From Brachypodius melanocephalos (lineage: Eukaryota > Chordata > Aves > Passeriformes > Pycnonotidae): a stretch of 64,000 bases of DNA. Positions 28,316-42,300 of the stretch are shown piece by piece. The stretch lies in assembly GCA_013398615.1 (NCBI GenBank), contig VZSR01001479.1, positions 10,050,564 through 10,114,563 on the forward strand, written 5' to 3'. Within the stretch, counting starts at the first letter, position 1; the number at the start of each line of letters is the position of its first letter. The position numbers and the translations under genes were made by a program. The notes beneath the pieces are model-generated. The model was not told where the DNA came from and did not search any database. It saw nothing but the letters and a program-made list of their open reading frames with translations.

Positions 28316-29305
28316 GGAGTATGGGTTGGGGTGTCTGTGTGAGTGTTGCATTGCAGCATGCTTTAATCATTTCCCCAGTCCTACTTAGTTTCTGGCATTC
28401 CTGAGTGGTGCACTTGCACTGACACTAGGTGATGACATTTCCATCCTTTTCCAACTACTTGAAAATGTGCAACTTTCCATGCTTTTGACAAAGCCATCCT
28501 TCAGCCTCCACAAAATCCATACAGCTGTTCACAGACTGCCTCAAACCTTTTTTGTTTTTTGCATAGAAGTCATGACCTGTTTTGATCCGTATTGATTTCA
28601 GTTAAAGGATGAACTGCTTGTAGTGATATTACAGAAACAATCTGGCTTAATTATAACGCAGGAGTAGGTACTAGGAGCAGACGTGCAATCCTTCTTCTGT
28701 GGGTAAACAGGTAGTAAAATGTCAGGGTACTGCAAAGGGGAATTCATTAATCTTTGGAAAGGATAAAGCTACTGCAGCACCCAAAGTCTGTGAGGAAGCA
28801 GCTCTGTTGGCTGTGCAGGGTTTGGATGCTGCTGGCTGATAGACAGGTCATGCAAAACCCCGTGAAAAATGGGTGAACCTGGTGAACTCAGCACTGCTCA
28901 GCAGCACAGGAGCCCTGGGCTAGAGGCCAGGGCTTTCATAAGAAACATCAGGCAGACAGGAGTTGTCAAAGGCAACCAGAGCTTGAGGTTCCTTCACGCT
29001 GCAGGTCTGCCTGAGCCTCGCCCCAGTGCAGTTTCTGAGCCTGCCTCCATGTGTGTGAGGGAGAGATGTCTTGGGGGTTTTCAGAGGCTGAGAAACTGCT
29101 GAAGGTTGGTGATGAGCACTCTGTGTAGCCACTCAGCAGTGGGGAGGTTAAAGGTGTTCAACTCCATTGAAAATTGAGCTGTTTAAGCTTTTAAACCAAA
29201 CTGGTTTTGATTTTGAAATTGCTGGGATGCCCCAGCACTCAGAAACTGAAGTGTCATCTTCTGGTGATTGAAAGATAATGCTTGCTGCTCTGGGACCTCC
29301 AACAC

Positions 29306-29755
29306 AGGAAGGACTTGCACCTCCTAGAATGAGTCCAGAGAGGCCACAAAGATAATCAGAGTGCTGGAGCACCTCTCCTGTGCAGATGGGCTGAGAGATG
29401 GGATTGTTCAGCCTGAAGAAGAGAAGGCTCTGGAGAAACCTTTGAGTACCTTCCAGCAGCTGGAAAGGGACTTTTAAAAAGGGCAGGCAACTACAGGACA
29501 AGAGGCAATAGCTTCAAACTGAAAGATGTAGGTTTAGGTTAGACATTAGGAAGAAATTCTTTAACTGTGAGGGTGGTGAGGCACTGGAACAGGTTGACCA
29601 GAGATGTTGTAGATGCCCCATCCCCAGAATTTTCAAGGTCAGGTTGGGTGGGACTCTGAGTAACCTGGTCTAGTGGAATGTGTTCTTGCCCCACAGCTTT
29701 GGAGCTAAATTACCTTTAAAAGCCCCTTCTAAACCAAACCATTCTATGATCTTTG
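29306..29755 (+). mobile_element. CR1 LINE 3' fragment (+), about 450 bp
   Basis: One of the two longest CR1 pieces here. It starts near 'gagtccagagaggccacaaa' and runs through 'gctggagcacctctcctgtg', 'ttcagcctgaagaagagaag', 'aggaagaaattctttaactg', 'tgaggcactggaacaggttg' and ends at 'aaccaaaccattctatgatc'. It includes no complete open frame. Overlapping frames on the other strand are chance readings of the repeat. Confidence 0.9.
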
Positions 29756-30395
29756 AAATGACATACTTTATAGAAGCAATATTTTCTACTTGAGAAATTT
29801 AACCTTGCAATATGAGCTTCTTTACAGTAATGGAAATTCATGGGACCTGCACACCATAGTGGGATTGAAATCCATTTACATTTACCTGAAGTGAATTATT
29901 TTATCTCTAGATAGGTCTAGTAGCACACAGTCAAATAAATGCCCTTGGATAAACTAACTTTTCTATTATGATGGTAGCAGTTTGATGCTTTACCACCATA
30001 TCTTTCTTTTTGCCTGGAAGCAGCCCATCACATTGAACTAAAAGTAGAGACCTCTTATTCCTGTCGTGTTACACACATCAAAGTAATTTATTTACTGCAC
30101 TAGTAATTCAATGCACTATCTGTAACTGTTCTGCAAGCATATATGTATGACTCCTTTGAACATTTATTCTTACAATGAACATCCTATATTTCTGGGGAAA
30201 CAAGGATTGCTTTTCTTTCTACTGCAGGCATCTAGTTTAAAGGCTAGGCTGATTATTCACTCTCTTTACTCTCCAGTCAGGCAGCAAAAGCAGTGTTTTC
30301 CTTGCCTCAGAAGCTGTTACAAAGTTGAATCTACTTAAGATTCCCAGGCAAAAGGTGTTTGAGAGACTCAGGCTTATTCCACAGCCTAGATTTAG

Positions 30396-30420
30396 TTAAA
30401 ACAAACAAACCCCCCCAAAC

Positions 30421-30452
<32 letters not shown>

Positions 30453-30490
30453 ACAAAAAATCCCACAAAAACCCTCAACAACAAAAATAC
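30396..30490. repeat. A/C-rich low-complexity tract
   Basis: About 95 bp composed almost only of A and C, including four 'acaaa' units in tandem and runs of seven A and seven C. It explains the Lys/Asn/Pro-rich frame on the + strand and the Phe/Val/Gly-rich frame on the - strand. Confidence 0.9.
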
Positions 30491-33384
30491 CCAACTAAAA
30501 AACCTGCAAAAAAGGTGAAATTCACTGCTGTTGCTTATAAACTTTAGATCGAATCCTAAAATATGTATTTTACTGGGATTTTTGCTGATTCTTATGTGTT
30601 TAGGAAGCTTTTTGACAGTGCTTAGTTTTCCAGTTGGAATGAAGGGCTTCACATGCGCCTTCTGTCTGCCTCCTCACTGTCATTACATCAGTGGGAACTT
30701 TTGCATGCTCTTGTCTTGGAGTATTCTGTGAGGAGGACAGTGACTGCTGGAGCTCCTGGAGCGTTCCCAGGCACAATACAGACCTAGGCACAATAGCTGG
30801 ACTTAAATCTAGATCTAATCTTAAAAAAAGATTTTTTTTTGGATAGGGAGAGAAGACCTAAACATTTAAGAGATATGCTGTAATTGTCCTGTGGAGGGGT
30901 TCATCTCAGTATGAAAACTCCTGTAAAAATTGGACACTTACTGTAGTTGAATTATCTGTTGGTTTTTGAGGCTTTTTCCTTCTGACAATTATTTTTGTGC
31001 TGATTCTGGGACCATTTCCTTTATATGACAGAGTGCAGGAGACATTATGACTGCCAGATATTTACAAAATTGTTAGAAAGTGGCCGGGAAATGAAATGGT
31101 ATGGATGGTTCCTCAGCTGAGGCCAGGCTTTGATTTTCTGAACCTTTTGTTTGTGACACATATTTCCTGGGTGTTGTGAAGCAGAATTTGTTATCTGTTA
31201 AACACTTGGAACTTTGTCTCTATTCTACTTGCTTGGTTTTGTAATTCTAATACAAACTGGAGATGTTTTCAACAAAATGATGATGCTTTAAAGCTATGTC
31301 CACCAATGTGTTAGAAGGCACGGTGACATCTGCTTGTTGCCTAAAACTGCCAGTGCTAAGAGGGTGCCATCAGCTATAGTTAGACACAAAATTTAGGGCT
31401 CAATCTGGCCGTGAAGTGCGGGAAGAGGGAAGACATGCAGCAGAGTGCAGACCCTATCTCAGCTTTGAGAACATAAAGGAGAAAGTAGAACTGTCACCCT
31501 CACCTGTTCAGGTATTTAGGTCTCTTTTTATAACCATCAGAGTTTAAAAGACCTCATTGGAACAATGGCCTCATCAGAGGAGTTTGAATGTGATGAATTT
31601 TCCCATTGCATCCTGCACTGCCCAGGAGTGCTTGACCTTCCCAGCTGTAAGCACAGCTCTGTCCTGACTCCTGATCCTCATGCCTTTGGTCAGGGCAAAT
31701 TAACAAAAACCAAAAACAGATGAGATGCCGCCATCAGCCACAGGGAGTCTGAAGTATCCCAGTCCTTGTTCCCTTACATGCAAAACACATCTCAATGCAG
31801 TGTATGATGCATTTGCAAATTTTGTTGCCTGATTTGTTCCTGCAGTCAAAGTGAGAACATAGGCCAGTCAGTATTCCACTTGGGTGTTTGATCTGTGAAT
31901 TGTGGCTGTGTTAGCTGGATCACCCTGTCAGTGCCTCCCTCTGTAGACATTATGCAGCACTTAGGTCCTCCAGGACCTCTGCAGTCCCTGGTATCATAAA
32001 AAGCTTCTGATCACTTAGTCCAAGCCTACAAGAGGAAGAACAACCTTTGTGTAGTGTATTAATGTGAGACTTGGGAGGTACTATTCTACATCTCTGATCT
32101 GCAAAAAGACGTCTCTGGCAGCCTTTAAGAAATAATTTATTTTCTCCTGTCTTTAGTTCCCTTTCCATAAAATAGATATGGCATCATCATGCCAGACTAC
32201 AGCTTGGAGAATTAATGGTCTGTGTGTACAGAAAGGATAATGTGGTCTGTTTGGACTTTGATTTCATCTCTTTGGCAGGTGTCACCACTGCCATCAAAAT
32301 GTTTCCATGCAGTTCAGGAGGCTTTTTTGTGTCTCCTGAGGTACCCTTGCCATCACACTGAGCAGCCTTTCCACCATCCTCCCACTTCATTGGGGTTGAG
32401 TGGAGGTTCACATCTAAGATGTGGTGATTGGTCAGTGAATTGCAGCATGAACCTGGCAGCAGAGCCCCTGCACTGCTTCCTCACCCTGTCTCCTATTTTG
32501 GGTTGTGAGCCCAGCCCAGTCCTGGATGCAGCACTAACAGGGTAGCGCTCAGCCTCTAAAACTGTGAAAAATAGAACCAACTGCAAAGCCAACAGCAAGA
32601 ACAAATTTTGGTCTCAGCACTGCTTTGCTGTCTGTAGTTGCTAGCTAGGTTTGTCCTTGAACAGGTTTGAATGTGAAGAAGCCTCTCTGAGAACAAGAAC
32701 AGAATGTTGTATTGAAGCGTATAAATGCCTTGGAAAATCTCAGGCAATTGAGAGTGACTCACGGCTTTAGCACCAGTGCTGGAGATCATTTGGCAAGATG
32801 CAGTTTCAATAACCAGTGCGGGCACAAGGACCAAGTGCTTTCAGAGCTGGATGTGGTGCAGAGATGAGGCCAGACTCTCCCTGCCCCCAAGGTACAGGCT
32901 GAAAGTATTCTCCTCTTTATCTAAATCGTCTCGTCTGCCTGATGACTGCTCCTTTGAAGCTCTGATACGGTAGATGTATCCAGCAAATGATGTATTTAAG
33001 AAGATAATCAAATGCAATATGATATGCCAAACTTCTATTAAGACAGAAAAATTTCTGCCTTCCCTCTGGGGAATCCTCTTCTCTTGAGTTGGGTAAAGAT
33101 GAGGTTTGTGTGCTGATTAGTTACAATATGCCCTGTGAAGTAATTTGACTCAGCTAACAGGGAGTGATGGCAGCATCCTGTGCTTCTGCTGAGTCCTTCT
33201 GGGTCTGCACATTAGAGCAGCAGCAGGCAGCCAGCTGTTCACAGGCAGCTCTGCACCCTTTAGCAGCAAACCTGGGCATCTCACAGGGGAGAAGTTCTAA
33301 TGACAAAGTTTAAATGATCTTCTTTTAATCATCACTGCACCTGAGCAAGATTGGAAGGTTGGATGCAGATGCTATAAATGTATT

Positions 33385-33400
33385 AAAAAAAAAAAAAAAA
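33385..33400. repeat. A16 homopolymer
   Basis: Sixteen consecutive A residues follow 'tgtatt'. It could be a retroposed tail, but no recognisable retroposon precedes it and no target-site duplication was made out. Confidence 0.9.
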
Positions 33401-36340
33401 GCACAAGGCAAGAAAAAACAGAAGATGCTGTTGAGACTCTTTCTTTTAGCAAAAATGAGTTCCAGACAGTGTGCTGGGGGCAGCTGGGTTGCAGAACAGG
33501 TGATGATACATAGTCAAATTTAAGAGAAATGCTAAAAAATTGCATGACTTACTGAAGCAACAGCTTTTCAATTTATAGTATTCTGAGAATGGTGATTTCA
33601 AAAAGCAGCAGTTTGAATTTTAGCTGGTTTAATGCAAACTAATGTTCTAGAAATAATCCTCTTTATTAATAAACCACATTTCCTAAGAAGTCATGTATAA
33701 AACAGCAAATGCTATGTAAAAGGAATATTAAAGACAAAATCTGTTTGAAATGCCAGATCCCTCTTGTTAGAAAAATATCTAATAGCAGCCAGATTGGGAT
33801 TTTTCTAACTGGGTAAGACAGATTATTTGAGGAGGGGTAAAGTGAATTTGCAACTAAAATTGAAAAGATTCCTGAGCACCACTTGTTCAAAGGGTGTTTT
33901 CGTTTAGTCCAGTATTACAACTGAACCATACTTTATAGCTTGGGGCTGCTGGGGAAGTTATTGCATCTGTGTGCACAGGAATGCCTGTTAGCAGCTGAGC
34001 TCATGTGCTGCCAAGGTCTGCACATCAGCCTGCAGACCTCCCACCACCCTGCTCATCATGCCCATGCAGACAGCTCCTGCTCCTCCCAGTGCCTGTGTTC
34101 AACAGCATAGCACATTTTTGACAAATCTCCCCAAGGGCCTTCTAGGATTTGAGAGGTCAAATGTATTTGTGTTAATTATTTTATTTTTCAAAACCCTTTT
34201 CCCCCTCCCCCCAAACCTCTTCTAAGAAGTTTCAGGCCTGGCACTGTGTTAGAGCTAAATGGGCTGCAGGTGAAACTGGTGATCTCCAGCACTCCCTACT
34301 GTCAGCGTGTGAGAGAGGGGCCTTGTGCATTCAACTCTGTGTGCTGGAAAAGGATTTCTGTGCCCTGCCTGTTCTACTTCTGAACTTTGGGGAGCAGAGA
34401 GAGAGAGAAAAGGGCTGTTGGCAAGTATTTTAATTTTTGACCTCCTTTGGTGCAAGACCTGGCTTTGAGAGGGCAAAGGTAGGCAGTGTATTTACTGTTC
34501 TCAGGCACTTTTTGGAGGCAGTGAGAGGCCTTGAGGATGTTGCCTCCCCCTCTCCATGTTGCCCTGCAGCAAGGACACCACACTTACCCTACATGTTGGT
34601 GTGTCACCCTCTGCTTGTGGGGCTGGTGGTCGTGAGGGCTCTACTCTGGGGATGGGGACAGGCACCCAGGAGATGAGCACCCGTGGAGCAGCTCATTACC
34701 CACCAGTAAGCTGGAGGACAGCTTTTCCACATAATGAAAGCATGCAGCATGTCAAGAGATGCTCAAGTACTGGCATCCTGCCAGAGGACTCTTGTCCTGA
34801 GAGCTGGCATTAGATCCAAGTTATAAGTGAGCAGGTTTTGGAGTTTAGGGAGATTAAATGATTTCTGCCAGCACTGCCATGCCCTCCTTGACAGCATTTT
34901 CTAGAGCCTTCTGTCGCTGAGGAACAAAAGCTGGATCCAGCATTGGCCTGGTGGTTCCATCCACTTCAGCCAAACAGGCGTTTTGGGCTGGATGCCCCTA
35001 TAGCACAATGAGAATAATGGAAATTACAGCTGATTTACTATGCAGTGATGCTTCTGAGCCAAATGGTTTCCATCTGAATATGAAGCAAATTTGCCAGCGT
35101 GCCGGTATAATGAGTGCACCATCTCTTTGCCCCTCATCTGCCTTTGCAGTCAAGTATTTGCTAGAAAGTGCAGCATTAGATAAAAATCACAAAGGGAAGG
35201 TTGGGAGTCATATCTTTAGAGTTTCTTTAGATTTTACTTGGTATATAATAGTAGCTCCAAGTGCTGGGAAATGGATAAATTAAAAACATGCAAACCTGCT
35301 TTGTGCAGAGTAGCCCAGGTGTGTGCATGTGCCATAGGCTTGCTTCAGCAGGGTCAACGTGGAGTCCCCGTGCCAGGAGTTGTAGGAACTGTGCTGTTTC
35401 ATCTAGAGATAAAATGTTTTGTCCTGTGGACTTTTGAAAAACCTGCTGGACGTCTGAAAGCACTGCAGCTTCTTTTTATGAGTTTGGTGCCAAAATCTCT
35501 GCAGCGAGGCCCCTCTGTGATCAGCAGCACAGAGCCAGATAAAGCCTGATACAAATCTATGCTGTGGGCAGACTGGTGATAAAGATGCATGTTGGGAGAG
35601 TTCAGGGGCATTTGAGAGGACAGCAGGAGTGGAGGATGAGATGTATCTTTGACAAGCCTCTGACTCCTCTAAATTCTGTTAGTCCTTCCCAGCCCCTGGA
35701 CAGCCTGTGATTAGAACAGCACAACGATGGCTCGGGTCCACCGGCTTCTGAGCTGTGACTGCAGCAGGGCAGTGGGTGTAAGAAGTTAGGTGGAAAACTC
35801 AAACTGGTGTATGAGTCCCCATGAGAAATGGGGTTATTATGCAGTGAGGGAGATGGTCTTAAAAGCAGTTCATTTGATTAGGATGTCATTATGTGAAAAA
35901 TTAAGAGCGCTTTTCATTTCTGTGGAATGATGAAGCTGTTGCCAAAATCCAGCTTTCAGTTGCTGGTGCTGGTTATATAATGATGCCTGCTTAGTGTTTC
36001 TGAGGATTGTAACCTCTTAGTTGACAACAATGTCAGGAAGAGATTCTTCAGCATGGTTTGCTGTTTGTGCAAACACTTTCATTTTCTCTGAGCTCTCTGT
36101 TAGCTTGTCCAGCTGTGTCTTTGTCAGGTGTGCACACATAACAGACTGATCTAAGCATTGTTTACTCAGATTCAGGGGGATGCACTGGCCATATCTGCTG
36201 TTGTCTTTTCTTAAGTTTAGATCCATGACTAACATTATTTTGGATAACACTGTTTTTTTTGGATATCAAAATAGCATTTTCCATTAAATTACTATTTCCA
36301 CTATATTGAAATGCTCTCTTTGTGGAGTCTGGTATTATTT

Positions 36341-36377
36341 CATGTACCGAACATGTACATTATTACATGTACCGAAC
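36341..36377. repeat. Direct repeat of 'catgtaccgaac' around a palindrome
   Basis: The 12-mer occurs at 36341-36352 and 36366-36377. Between them lies a further 'atgtac' core, so three copies of that partly palindromic hexamer occur within 40 bp. Confidence 0.85.
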
Positions 36378-39300
36378 TGCTGAAGTGTCTGCTGCATTCT
36401 TCAGTTGCTAAGGAAATAGTTTCCTTTCCTTGATTAATATTTTTAATGTCTCAGCCTATGCCTGTGGTATAGGATCATACATCTTTTCTCAGGACAAATT
36501 TAAGTGAATTTTGGGACTAGTAATTCTTGCAGACTAGATGTCTTACAAAGGCATAAGGGAAAGCAGAAAGGAGAGGAAAGCTCTCATGGAGATAGGAAGA
36601 GAGGGATTTTTGCCTTTGCTTAATTCTGAGCAACAAAACAAATTTGTACACTGTAGTCAAGTACAACCGTTGTCAAAAGAGAAAAAACTTTACAGCACCA
36701 TTGAAATATCTACTCTTAGGTAATGCTTTGCATTGGGAACCATTCCCAGCTGGATCTCAAGTGCTGGAGGCCTTGGTAGTGTGCCCTGGTTGTATGAGGG
36801 ACATGGAAAACCTTTACTTCCTCTCTTCAAGCACAACTTTGCACCATGATGGTGACAAAACAGAATTTTGCAGCACCTGCCATGGATCTCTGGCAACATG
36901 AAACCCACCTGACTTCCAGCAGCTTCTCCAACATCTCCATGGCTGCAGGTCTTCCCATTTTAGGGAAAGTGAGAGTATAGCGTGCTGCTCACAGACTTGA
37001 TTTCTGATCAGGATGATGGTGTTTCACATTCCTACACTTGGGATAAGAATCAGTTCATGTGAAAGATGAGACTAGAAAATGGGTAACAAAACATAATATG
37101 ACAAGCTCCTCGAAAGATGCCTCTCTTCTTCTAAAAATAAGAAGATTATGCTATGTAAATATAAACCATAAATGCACATGGGGAACTAAAGAGCCTGTGA
37201 TGCAGTGTGAGGAGGAGTTAACTGAGATTACAGAGCTTCACTGCACTCCTAATCTGAGATATGGCATTGGTGGTGGCTTCTCCTGGTTACTAGTAAAACT
37301 CTGAAACTAAAATATATCACATCTCAGTGATGCTTAGAAGTTAAGGCTTAATATTCCAGTACTACCAGTGGAAGAGAAAGAGAGGCAGCTTGCTCGAGGG
37401 TGAGCTCTGTGTCGCATCTCTCTCTTATCTCAGAACAAGGGATCAAGGAGAAAACTGATTTTACACTGCTCCTTTGGAGGAAGCAAGGAGATGTCACCTG
37501 AAGTACTTAAGTTTAGCCCAGTGTGACATTAGAATATGGAAGATGTAGAGACAGCAAAGCACGATAGTTAAACAATCAGTATTTTATTGATCACTTAAAA
37601 GCACACAACCATGTCAGCGTACACTCTGTGCTCTGCCTCACTTCAGCTACTGAAGCTGAACTCTTCAAACCTGCCTGCCTCTCAAATGAAAATTAAATGT
37701 TTTGCATTGTCTCAGTGAAGTGGAAAAATAGGAGATGATGAGAAAGTGTAAATGAAAAGCTGTAAGATGAAATGAAACATTTTAGTTCGGGGAAATGAAG
37801 GGTTAGAGTTGCAGAGCAGAAAGAGGGCACTCTTCGATAAAACGGGGACAGTTTTCAGGTTCAGGAAGTTAATTTTTCTCACTGATTTGAGAAGATTAAG
37901 AGAATGGTAAAACTGCTACCCAGGAGGTGTTCTGGGATTAGGTGTCATTGTCTCCTCAACTGAGATTTTCTGTTTAGAATCAGTGGTGAAGGTGTTTGCT
38001 GAAGCAAGAGCCAGGATGTGGGGATCCCACCTCCTGGTGAGGACCTGTGTCTTCACACTGGAGCACCAGTCCTATCACCTGCCTGAGGTAAGCTCTGGGA
38101 CCTCAGTTCCAATTCACACTTTTAAAAGCAGAACTTACTTCAGCCTGACTGGCTCTGAATGTCTCTGTAGCATAGAAGGCAGGGTGTCCCGTTTTGTGTG
38201 TTTCCAAAATGAAACACAGGGGGGGCTTGGAACAGCTTTCCCTGCGGTGACCTCAGCCACCCCAGCCTGTGTCTCACTTGCAGTGGGTGGGCATCTTGTC
38301 ACTGTCACCTCATCTCATGGCAAAACTCTGGCAAGGGAGGGAAGAGAATAGAGAGCTTCCCTCACAGCATCTCTGTGCACATAAGAGTTTGAACTGAGTT
38401 TTTGTCCCCATAATGTGGTGACAAGAGCTGTGCTCTTTAAAGGGGAGTTCAAATCCTCTTGGCAGAGGGGAAAAGGGAATTTGCTTTCTGCTGTCTATGA
38501 GTACTGTCAAGTACTCATGGAAATAAAAGGTAGACAAAAGCATGACCATGGTGTCCAAGAGTCAGATGCAAGGACGCAGTTTTTCTAAACAAAATCTTTT
38601 AACAAAACTGGTTGCAAATGCAGCCTGAATTATGATGAAAAGGCATTTTGGGATGAATGAACCACTGTGTATCTGCCCATATCTGTGTAAGAGGGAGAGG
38701 TGTGATACAAACAAAGGCTGGGTCAAAGCTGGCTTTTACTCGCAATAAATGGTCTCAGGGAGTCTGGAGTTTGTGGTTTCTACTGCTCCTGGTAAAAGGT
38801 GTGTAGAGGTTTCCAATATTCAAATCTACCTTTGTCATTCTTTGAACACAGGTGATGGTAAATATTTTTAAAATGAGGGTTTCACTCTGCTTGTGTAACC
38901 ATGCTCTCCTGCTGAATTATCCTGGTTTTCCTCTTCCAGAGAAGGTATTTTCTTTAGGAGAAATTCATGAATGTTTAAGTTTAGTGTGTCTGAAATCACT
39001 TGACATATTTTATTGAGGATCTCTTATCTGAAACTTGTGAGAGTGAACTCTCACCAGTTGTATCAGAAAGGGATGTATTGCACAAGTAACAATTCAAACT
39101 CCCGATAAATACTTGTGTGGCTGACATGAGACACTGCAATATGTGCTGGGCCTGCAATATCTTCCCATGAAACAGGCCATTTTACCTCCTTGAATAATGA
39201 CATTTTGCTCTGTGTGTGTATAAACTGAAAGCCCAACAGAACAGAACAAAGAAAAACAAGAAATTCAGCTCTAAAGGATTCTCTGTGAAGTTACTTGGAG

Positions 39301-42300
39301 GGATCAGTCAGTCCTTGGCTATTTTAATTAGCTCACCTGTGGATTTAGTGGATGGGAGACAGCCAGCAGTTTTGACAACTGATAAGACGATGAGGCCGTC
39401 ACTTTGCATCACCAGCTGCAACTGGACTGTGGGAAACTGGCAGAGATTGTTTCCAGGAAGTGCAAGTTTAGAGGAGCTCTTGTAATGAAAAGGTCTGAAA
39501 CACCTCACTACAGTCAATTCTTGTCTTCCCTTCAAGCTTGTAAGCTCTTGGCTGTTAGTTAGGGCTGAAAGGCTTTGACAGCTGCTTTGGGAAATGATAA
39601 GCAATGCACTTTTTCTGTTGCTGATTCTCATTCAGTTTTAAGTAGTTTGTTTCCTCCTCACATCTTGTTATCCAGGCTCTTGAACAGGGAAAGGACAGAC
39701 CAGTTGGGTGGCACTGGGTGTTTGTGTCTGCATGACTGTGCAGCCATACTGGGCCACCTACTTCAGTAGAAGATTTATTCTTTTTCTGTGCAGGGCTGCA
39801 GGTTAGTTTGCTTTTCTTCAATATTATAGCTGAACTTTAGACCTGTTAACTCAGAGAGAGACATAAAGGAGAGTTCATGTTATCTTAGGCAATTTATGCA
39901 GGCAACTTTCATCTGAGTGTAATTCTCAATTTATAATTTCAAGAGCTGCACAACCCCGGTGCATTGGGAACACAGAGCATTGTATTTGTGTGGATTGGTT
40001 TGTGAGTGGGCATTTGAAGGCAGCTGAATGATTTGTAAGCCCTTGGTAAGCTCTGATTAATTTGAGTACATTTGAAAATACATTTGAATCCTCTCTTTGG
40101 AAAGTAAAATACCTGTCAATCACTGTAACCCTAATGACAGAAAAGCAGATAAGTGAAAGCAGAAGGAAAAACAAGTGAATGAAGACACTAGCTAAGAGAA
40201 AATTATCTTAATGGCAAGCTAGTATCCAAAATGTAATCACAGAAAGCAAACTATACAATTTAACTATTCCCTCAACACATCAATACTTCTCTCAGCTCTA
40301 CAACCTCTGCATCCATTTCAGATCTGAAGTGAAAATGTGTCTGAGTTAGAGGTGGGGGAAAAAGATCCCAAATCCTTGACTCTCGCAAATTGCTTGGTTT
40401 CTTCCAGGAAACACTTAGTAAATGGCAGCAAGCCACAGGGAGCTTGGAGAAACAGACGCTGAGTCCTGCGAAGGCATGTTGTACAGATTATATGACGTTT
40501 TGTATAGCTGTAATTTAGGTGACAGAGAGGTAAGTTCCTGCTGTGCCTTGGGCTCTCCTTAAAGCAGTTTTTGAGGCAGTGTTGTCTGCCCAAGGATGCA
40601 GGTAGCATGTTGAGCTGGAATAAAAGATGACACTACATGAATTGTTAGTGTGTCTGATGTCTGCCCACAGCTAGAAAAGCACTCCATGTGCTAAAAAAGA
40701 AAATTTTAAAAACCCCCAAAACGATGCAAACCACCCCCACCCCCACCAAACATGAAAATAGTATTTTATAGGAGTTACTGCTGGAAACTGCTGAGACTTG
40801 GCTGTCAAAACCCATAAACATTCTTTTTTTCCTCATTTACTAGAAACAAGAAGGTCCTACAGAGCATTTCACATTTTGATGGACACAGTAGTTCTCAGGG
40901 GGTATAACATTCCACCACTCAGATCTAGTATAATTTCCCTAAAGCTCTTGTTTGCACATTAGATATTTGCTTGTGACAGCTACTTTTCATCTCAGAATAT
41001 TGACATTCTAGTAGATCTTTAGCAATATATGTATTTCAGTGGTTTCTTTTTCCCTGTTTCTCTTATATTCTTTCTCTGTTAGTGAAGGAGGTTGCTAAAT
41101 GAGCTATAATGTGCTGTAATTATGTCTATCCAAACCAGTGTGGATTTTAGTTCCTAGTTGTGCAGTTGTCTAAGTTTACTGTTGACAATGTTTTAGAGTC
41201 TGTTTTGGGGAAGAAACATCTCTTAATGCCTCAAAACCTGCTCAGGAGTCTGTTGCAGATCAGGCAGTGTTTTTTATTATTTTCACTAATTGCTTTAGAC
41301 ACAATTCTGTCTTACTTTCAGTAGTATTTTTGTAAAAGCTTTTCCCTTTTCACTCAACACCAGCACAGCCTGTAAACATGAATTAGAATGAGGAGTTTGA
41401 CATAGAGGAGTAGAGCCTTGAGTTGCACAGAACTTCTAAATAAGTAATAGTGACATGATTAAACACTAATGTTTGAGTTGGTATTTCTAAAATTTGTAAT
41501 CAGGCTACAAAGCAGGCTGTGACAGAGAAGAGCTTCAGCATTGGTAGCTGATAGTGCTCATGACAGCAACATTTAGCCCAGATGTTGTTCTGTAGAGACT
41601 GAAACCCTTGTTTCCTCTATTCATCTGGGTAGCCTGGATGCTCATGAAGTGATGAAGTTGCGTCTCTTCCAAGAACTTGTCCATTAATGAAGTGCACAGA
41701 AGTCTGGTTTTTGGAAAGTAAGTGGGTACTGCTCTGTCTGAAGAGCAGGGTGATGACACTCCACAGCACAAAGGGCTGTGCCCATCCACATGTTGGCTCT
41801 TGTGCTTTGTGTCTCCCAGGGATCCCTGAGGTTTGCTGACACCAGCACTCCTGGTACCAGCACTCCTTTACAGCCCCACTGCCAGGACCGTCCAAATCTT
41901 GGTTTGCTTTCAATTTTCAGATAATTAATCAAAATTAGAAATATTTGGGAGTGCCCAGAAGGAATGTGGCCTTAACTAGAGAGAAACTTGGTCCTTTTCA
42001 GAAGCAGAAACAAAACTCTGTTGTTATAGACAGGAAAGCTAGAGAGAACTTAATGACATCTGCAACATTATTGCACATTCTCTTCATCCAATATTTAATG
42101 AGAAGGTAAGACCAGTGATGATTCCCTCTTTTCTGACAAGCCATCCCATATAATTGCAAAAGACAAAGGCTCCTTTTGCCCTGACACCTGCTAATAAACT
42201 GCTATAGGGATTCCTCATCATTACACTCTACACTGATCACGCACAGCTTTGGTTCCTTTAACATCAATGTCAAAAGCATTTTTATTGTTGAGCCTTCTGT

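Larger units (their letters stand above)
27027..29305. other. Intronic sequence with a satellite and small duplication, no gene
   Basis: It holds a 28-bp-period duplication at 27285-27330 and the (atagat)n satellite at 28255-28315. A GC-richer stretch at 28790-29110 has no recognisable coding content. Confidence 0.6.

Noticed and set aside
28069..28404. Frame with an Ile-Asp repeat
   Set aside because: The repeat is the translation of the (atagat)n satellite, not a protein feature.
29148..29501. 117-codon - strand frame
   Set aside because: Largely the reverse strand of a CR1 fragment starting at about 29306.
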